7,249 nucleotides of DNA from Gemmatimonadota bacterium (GTDB lineage Bacteria; Gemmatimonadota; Gemmatimonadetes; Gemmatimonadales; Gemmatimonadaceae), in assembly GCA_029884515.1 (NCBI GenBank), contig JAOUHR010000090.1, positions 1 through 7,249 on the forward strand, in the 5' to 3' direction. Positions 4,621-7,249 of this stretch are shown one piece after another. Position 1 is the stretch's first letter; each line of letters opens with the position of its first letter. The notes beneath the pieces were generated by a model. That model had not been told where the DNA came from. It saw only the letters and a program-made list of their open reading frames with translations, and searched no databases. Both the position numbers and the translations under genes were made by a program.

Positions 4621-6258
4621 ATGACGACCTACTCGCCCAACGGCGTGCGCCGACTCCCGCCGCCGGTCAATGAACCCATCCGCAGTTACGCACCCGGCTC
4701 GAGCGAGCGCACCTCGCTCAAGGCGCGCCTCCTGGCCATGGAGAGCGAGCGGCCCGAGATCCCCGTGGTGATCGGCGGCAAGGAGATCCGCACCGGGGAG
4801 ACGGCCCAGTCGGTGTCGCCACACAAGCATCGCCATGTGACCGCCACCTACCACAAGGCGACCGCCGACGATGTGCGCGCGGCGATCGCCAGCGGCAAGA
4901 AGGCCTGGAGGGAGTGGTCGGAATGGACCTGGGAGGAGCGCGCTGCGGTCTTCCTCAAGGCCGCCGACCTGCTCGCCAGCACGCACCGAGACACCCTGAA
5001 CGCAGCGACGATGCTCGGCCAGTCGAAGACGGCCTTCCAGGCCGAGATCGATGCCGCCTGCGAGATGATCGACTTCTTCCGCTTCAACGTCGGCTTCGCC
5101 CGCGACCTCTGCGCCGAGCAGCCGATCAGCGGCCCCGGCGTCTGGAACCAGAGCGAGTACCGCGCACTCGAGGGGTTCGTCTATGCGGTGACGCCGTTCA
5201 ATTTCACCGCCATCGGCGGCAACCTCCCCACGGCGCCCGCTCTGATGGGCAACGTGGTGCTCTGGAAGCCAGCCTCTTCGGCGATGCTCTCGGCCTGGCA
5301 CACGCTCCAGCTGCTGCACGAGGCGGGGCTCCCGCCGGGCGTGATCAACTTCCTCCCCGGCAACCCGGCGATGATCTCCGACATCGCCCTCGCCCACGAG
5401 GACCTCGCGGGCGTGCACTTCACCGGCTCCACCGAGGTCTTCAACTCGATGTGGAGCACGATCGGCCAGAACATGGGGAAGTACCGCTCCTACCCGCGCA
5501 TCGTCGGCGAGACGGGGGGCAAGGACTTCATCATCGCGCATCCCTCCGCCGACGTGGCGGCCCTCGCCGTGGCGATCGTCCGCGGCGGCTTCGAGTACCA
5601 GGGGCAGAAGTGCTCCGCCGCCAGCCGCGTGTACGTCCCCAAGTCGCTCTGGCCCGAGGTGAAGGACCGGATGGTCGCGATGATGCGGGACATCAAGGTG
5701 GGCGACGTCAACGACTTCCGGAACTTCATGGGCGCCGTGATCGACCAGCGCGCCTTCGACCGGATCAGCGGATACTTGGCGACCGCGAAGAAGAGTGCCA
5801 AAGTGATCGCCGGAGGCAATGCGAACGGCAAGGAGGGTTGGTTCATCGACCCCACGCTCGTGCAGACCGAGGACCCATCATACCAGCTGATGTGCGAGGA
5901 GATTTTCGGCCCCGTCGTCACCGCCTACGTGTATGACGACGCCAAGTGGAGCGAGACGCTCGGCGTGCTCGACCGCACGTCGCCCTACGCCCTCACCGGC
6001 GCGGTCTTCGCGCAGGACCGTGCAGCGGTGCGTGAAGCGCACGCGGCATTGCGGCACGCGGCCGGCAACTTCTATGTGAACGACAAGTGCACCGGCGCCG
6101 TGGTGGGGCAGCAGCCGTTCGGCGGGGCGCGCGCCTCGGGCACCAACGACAAGGCCGGCTCCAAGCTCAACCTCACGCGCTGGGTGAGCGCGCGCACCGT
6201 GAAGGAGACCTTCGCACCGCCCACGGACTACCGTTATTCGTTCATGGACGACGCGTGA
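4621..6258 (+). CDS. pruA: L-glutamate gamma-semialdehyde dehydrogenase (delta-1-pyrroline-5-carboxylate dehydrogenase)
   Basis: This 545-residue NAD-dependent aldehyde dehydrogenase oxidises L-glutamate gamma-semialdehyde to glutamate, the second step of proline catabolism. Catalytic Cys331 lies in YQGQKCSAASR and general base Glu297 in VGETGGKD. Asn194 is in TPFNFTA (oxyanion hole) and Lys216 in LWKPAS, with GSTEVF at 269-274 and EEIFGP at 426-431 for cofactor binding. The C-terminal GQQPFGGARASGTNDKAG (496-513) and the VKET motif are typical of the stand-alone ALDH4A1-like P5C dehydrogenases of mitochondria and some bacteria, not of the PutA fusion. No proline dehydrogenase is fused or present in the window. 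The start at 4621 gives an ALDH4-like N-terminus (NEPIRSYAPGSSER); in-frame upstream codons run through sequence opposite the lipoprotein gene. There is no strong ribosome site. A PhzF-family gene overlaps its stop by 4 bp. Confidence 0.96.
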   Translation: MTTYSPNGVRRLPPPVNEPIRSYAPGSSERTSLKARLLAMESERPEIPVVIGGKEIRTGETAQSVSPHKHRHVTATYHKATADDVRAAIASGKKAWREWSEWTWEERAAVFLKAADLLASTHRDTLNAATMLGQSKTAFQAEIDAACEMIDFFRFNVGFARDLCAEQPISGPGVWNQSEYRALEGFVYAVTPFNFTAIGGNLPTAPALMGNVVLWKPASSAMLSAWHTLQLLHEAGLPPGVINFLPGNPAMISDIALAHEDLAGVHFTGSTEVFNSMWSTIGQNMGKYRSYPRIVGETGGKDFIIAHPSADVAALAVAIVRGGFEYQGQKCSAASRVYVPKSLWPEVKDRMVAMMRDIKVGDVNDFRNFMGAVIDQRAFDRISGYLATAKKSAKVIAGGNANGKEGWFIDPTLVQTEDPSYQLMCEEIFGPVVTAYVYDDAKWSETLGVLDRTSPYALTGAVFAQDRAAVREAHAALRHAAGNFYVNDKCTGAVVGQQPFGGARASGTNDKAGSKLNLTRWVSARTVKETFAPPTDYRYSFMDDA

Positions 6259-7157
6259 GCCGCTTCCTGACGCTCGACGTCTTCACCGCCAAGCCGTTCG
6301 GCGGGAACCAACTCGCGGTCTTCCCGGACGCGACCGGGATCCCCGAGGAGTCGCTGCTCCCGATCTGCCGGGAGTTCAACTTCTCCGAGGTGACGTTCTG
6401 CTACCCGCCGGCGGACGCGGCGCACACGCGACGCGTGCGCATCTTCACGCCGGGCGGCGAGATCCCCTTCGCCGGGCACCCCGTGGTGGGCACCGCGGCG
6501 GCGCTCGCGCTTTGCGAGCACGCGGTGGATGGCGAGTCGGGTCGCTTCATCTTCGAGTTGGGTGTCGGCCTCGTGCCCGTGGACGTGCGCATCGAGAGCG
6601 ACGCGCGCGCCTGGGCAGAGCTCTCCGTGGCCAAGTTGCCCGAGGTCGGCCCGCAGGCCCCGACGCTCAACACGCTGGCCGAGATCCTCTCGCTCGAGAC
6701 GAGCGACCTCGTGGGGGGCGCGCTCTCGCCACAGGCCGTCTCGTGCGGCTACCCCTTCCTGCTCGTACCGCTCAAGAGCCTCGCGGCGCTGGCGAAGGCG
6801 CGGGTGCGCGTGGACCGCTGGGAGCAGACGCTCAAGCGCTTCTGGGCCCCCGAGGTCTTCCTTGCCGCGCGCGACGCGGACCAGGGCCCGACGCACTGGC
6901 GGGCACGCATGTTCGCGCCCGGCATCAACGTGCCCGAGGATCCCGCCACCGGATCCGCGGTCGCCGCCTTCGGCGGTTGGCTGGCGATGAAGGAGGGGAA
7001 GGCCGATGGGACGTTCGCGTGGTCCGTCGACCAGGGCATGGAGATGGGTCGGCCGAGCCGGCTCGAGGTGAGCGCAACCAAGGCGGGAGGCGCGGTGACC
7101 GCGGTGCGCGTGGCCGGCCGGGCGGTGCTGATGAGCGCGGGAGAGCTGCGTCTGTAG
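6255..7157 (+). CDS. PhzF-family protein (DapF/proline-racemase-like fold isomerase)
   Basis: This 300-residue protein is of usual family length. It starts with GTG inside the pruA stop (GTGA overlap), giving the family N-terminus SRFLTLDVFTAKPFGGNQLAV; no in-frame ATG lies nearby. Glu45 in NFSEVTF matches the proton-transfer Glu45 of phenazine biosynthesis PhzF. His75 lies in PFAGHPVVGT, and Asp229 in EDPATGSA (228-235) corresponds to the other conserved acidic residue. The protein has two similar alpha/beta halves, as in diaminopimelate epimerase. Most PhzF homologues outside phenazine clusters have no known substrate. No phenazine genes are in view, so phenazine synthesis is not implied. 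Coupling to pruA suggests a substrate near proline, pyrroline-carboxylate or glutamate, which is an inference from context only. The active-site residues are intact, so I expect an active isomerase, cytosolic and probably dimeric. Confidence 0.92.
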   Translation: MSRFLTLDVFTAKPFGGNQLAVFPDATGIPEESLLPICREFNFSEVTFCYPPADAAHTRRVRIFTPGGEIPFAGHPVVGTAAALALCEHAVDGESGRFIFELGVGLVPVDVRIESDARAWAELSVAKLPEVGPQAPTLNTLAEILSLETSDLVGGALSPQAVSCGYPFLLVPLKSLAALAKARVRVDRWEQTLKRFWAPEVFLAARDADQGPTHWRARMFAPGINVPEDPATGSAVAAFGGWLAMKEGKADGTFAWSVDQGMEMGRPSRLEVSATKAGGAVTAVRVAGRAVLMSAGELRL

Positions 7158-7181
7158 TCGCGGCGGCCGATGTGGGCAGGT

Positions 7182-7249
7182 TCACCCGTGCGGGTGGATC
7201 ATCCCGTCGGTGATGGTGCTGGGCGGCGTCGCACCATCGAACGCACGCA
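7182..7249 (-). CDS. Probable C-terminal end of a convergent hypothetical gene
   Basis: On the minus strand a frame enters at the window edge and ends at a TGA (7184-7182), giving RAFDGATPPSTITDGMIHPHG. About 85% of its codon third positions are G or C, better than the other frames here. It would be convergent with the PhzF gene, 24 nt apart. A short plus-strand frame (MVLGGVAPSNAR, from 7213) is an alternative. I do not recognise the family. Confidence 0.35.
   Translation of the reverse strand, partial: RAFDGATPPSTITDGMIHPHG
7183..7196 (+). terminator. Short hairpin after the PhzF gene
   Basis: The palindrome cacccg-tg-cgggtg begins 25 nt after the PhzF stop codon and can form a stem of 5-6 bp. 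It is not followed by a T-tract and overlaps the stop of the putative convergent gene, so it is only a weak terminator candidate for the pruA-phzF transcript. Confidence 0.3.
7212..7238. repeat. 8-bp inverted repeat with 11-nt loop near the window end
   Basis: Bases 7212-7219 (gatggtgc) pair perfectly with 7231-7238 (gcaccatc) around an 11-nt GC-rich loop. It may be a second terminator arm in a convergent gene junction, or chance structure inside coding sequence. No T-tract follows on either strand within view. Confidence 0.35.

Noticed and set aside
4555..5541. Long open frame on the minus strand inside pruA (about 328 codons)
   Set aside because: It is antisense to the well-conserved N-terminal half of pruA, and its composition (Arg/Gly/His/Val-rich) has no family signature.
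6255..7157. Phenazine biosynthesis gene phzF proper
   Set aside because: Active-site residues fit the family, but no other phenazine genes are present and the gene is coupled to pruA, so only the family name is justified.

Overview
This window comes from a GC-rich bacterial chromosome with densely packed genes. Stop-start overlaps of the ATGA and GTGA type are common, and several starts have no convincing Shine-Dalgarno sequence. The gene content and style (lipoproteins with clear lipoboxes, a bacterial SWIB protein, an ALDH4A1-like PruA) suggest a Gram-negative soil or environmental lineage. Gemmatimonadota would be my first guess, but that is an inference from style and not a marker-based assignment. 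I see no phage, insertion sequence, CRISPR array, tRNA or rRNA.

Minus strand, read from 4529 down to 1, holds two or three transcription units. Unit A (4529-2118) is a beta-propeller-like lipoprotein with an Asp-box, then a response regulator fused to a histidine-kinase dimerisation/phosphoacceptor helix pair but with no ATPase domain, then endonuclease IV (nfo), which overlaps the regulator by 4 bp. Unit B (1958-1650) is a 102-residue SWIB-domain protein with a lysine/alanine-rich histone-H1-like tail, a strong ribosome binding site, and a 12-bp GC hairpin terminator just beyond it. Unit C (1495-1) is signal peptidase I (lepB), a RidA/YjgF-family protein carrying a lipoprotein signal peptide (4-bp overlap), and, 3 nt further on, the start of a hydrophobic protein that runs off the window.

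Plus strand: from a 91-bp divergent intergenic region with an inverted repeat (GTATCAC/GTGATAC), pruA (L-glutamate gamma-semialdehyde dehydrogenase, the last step of proline catabolism) is read rightwards. It is followed with a GTGA overlap by a PhzF-family isomerase-fold protein. The last ~70 bases probably hold the C-terminal end of a convergent minus-strand gene.

Most of the window is recognisable housekeeping. The unusual parts are the membrane-anchored RidA coupled to lepB, the REC-DHp protein without a catalytic domain sitting between an envelope lipoprotein and a DNA repair nuclease, the divergent DNA-contact loop of that nuclease, the H1-tailed SWIB protein, and the translationally coupled pruA-phzF pair. 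I found no clear, wholly new multi-gene system; the lipoprotein/REC-DHp/nfo cluster is the best candidate for undescribed biology.
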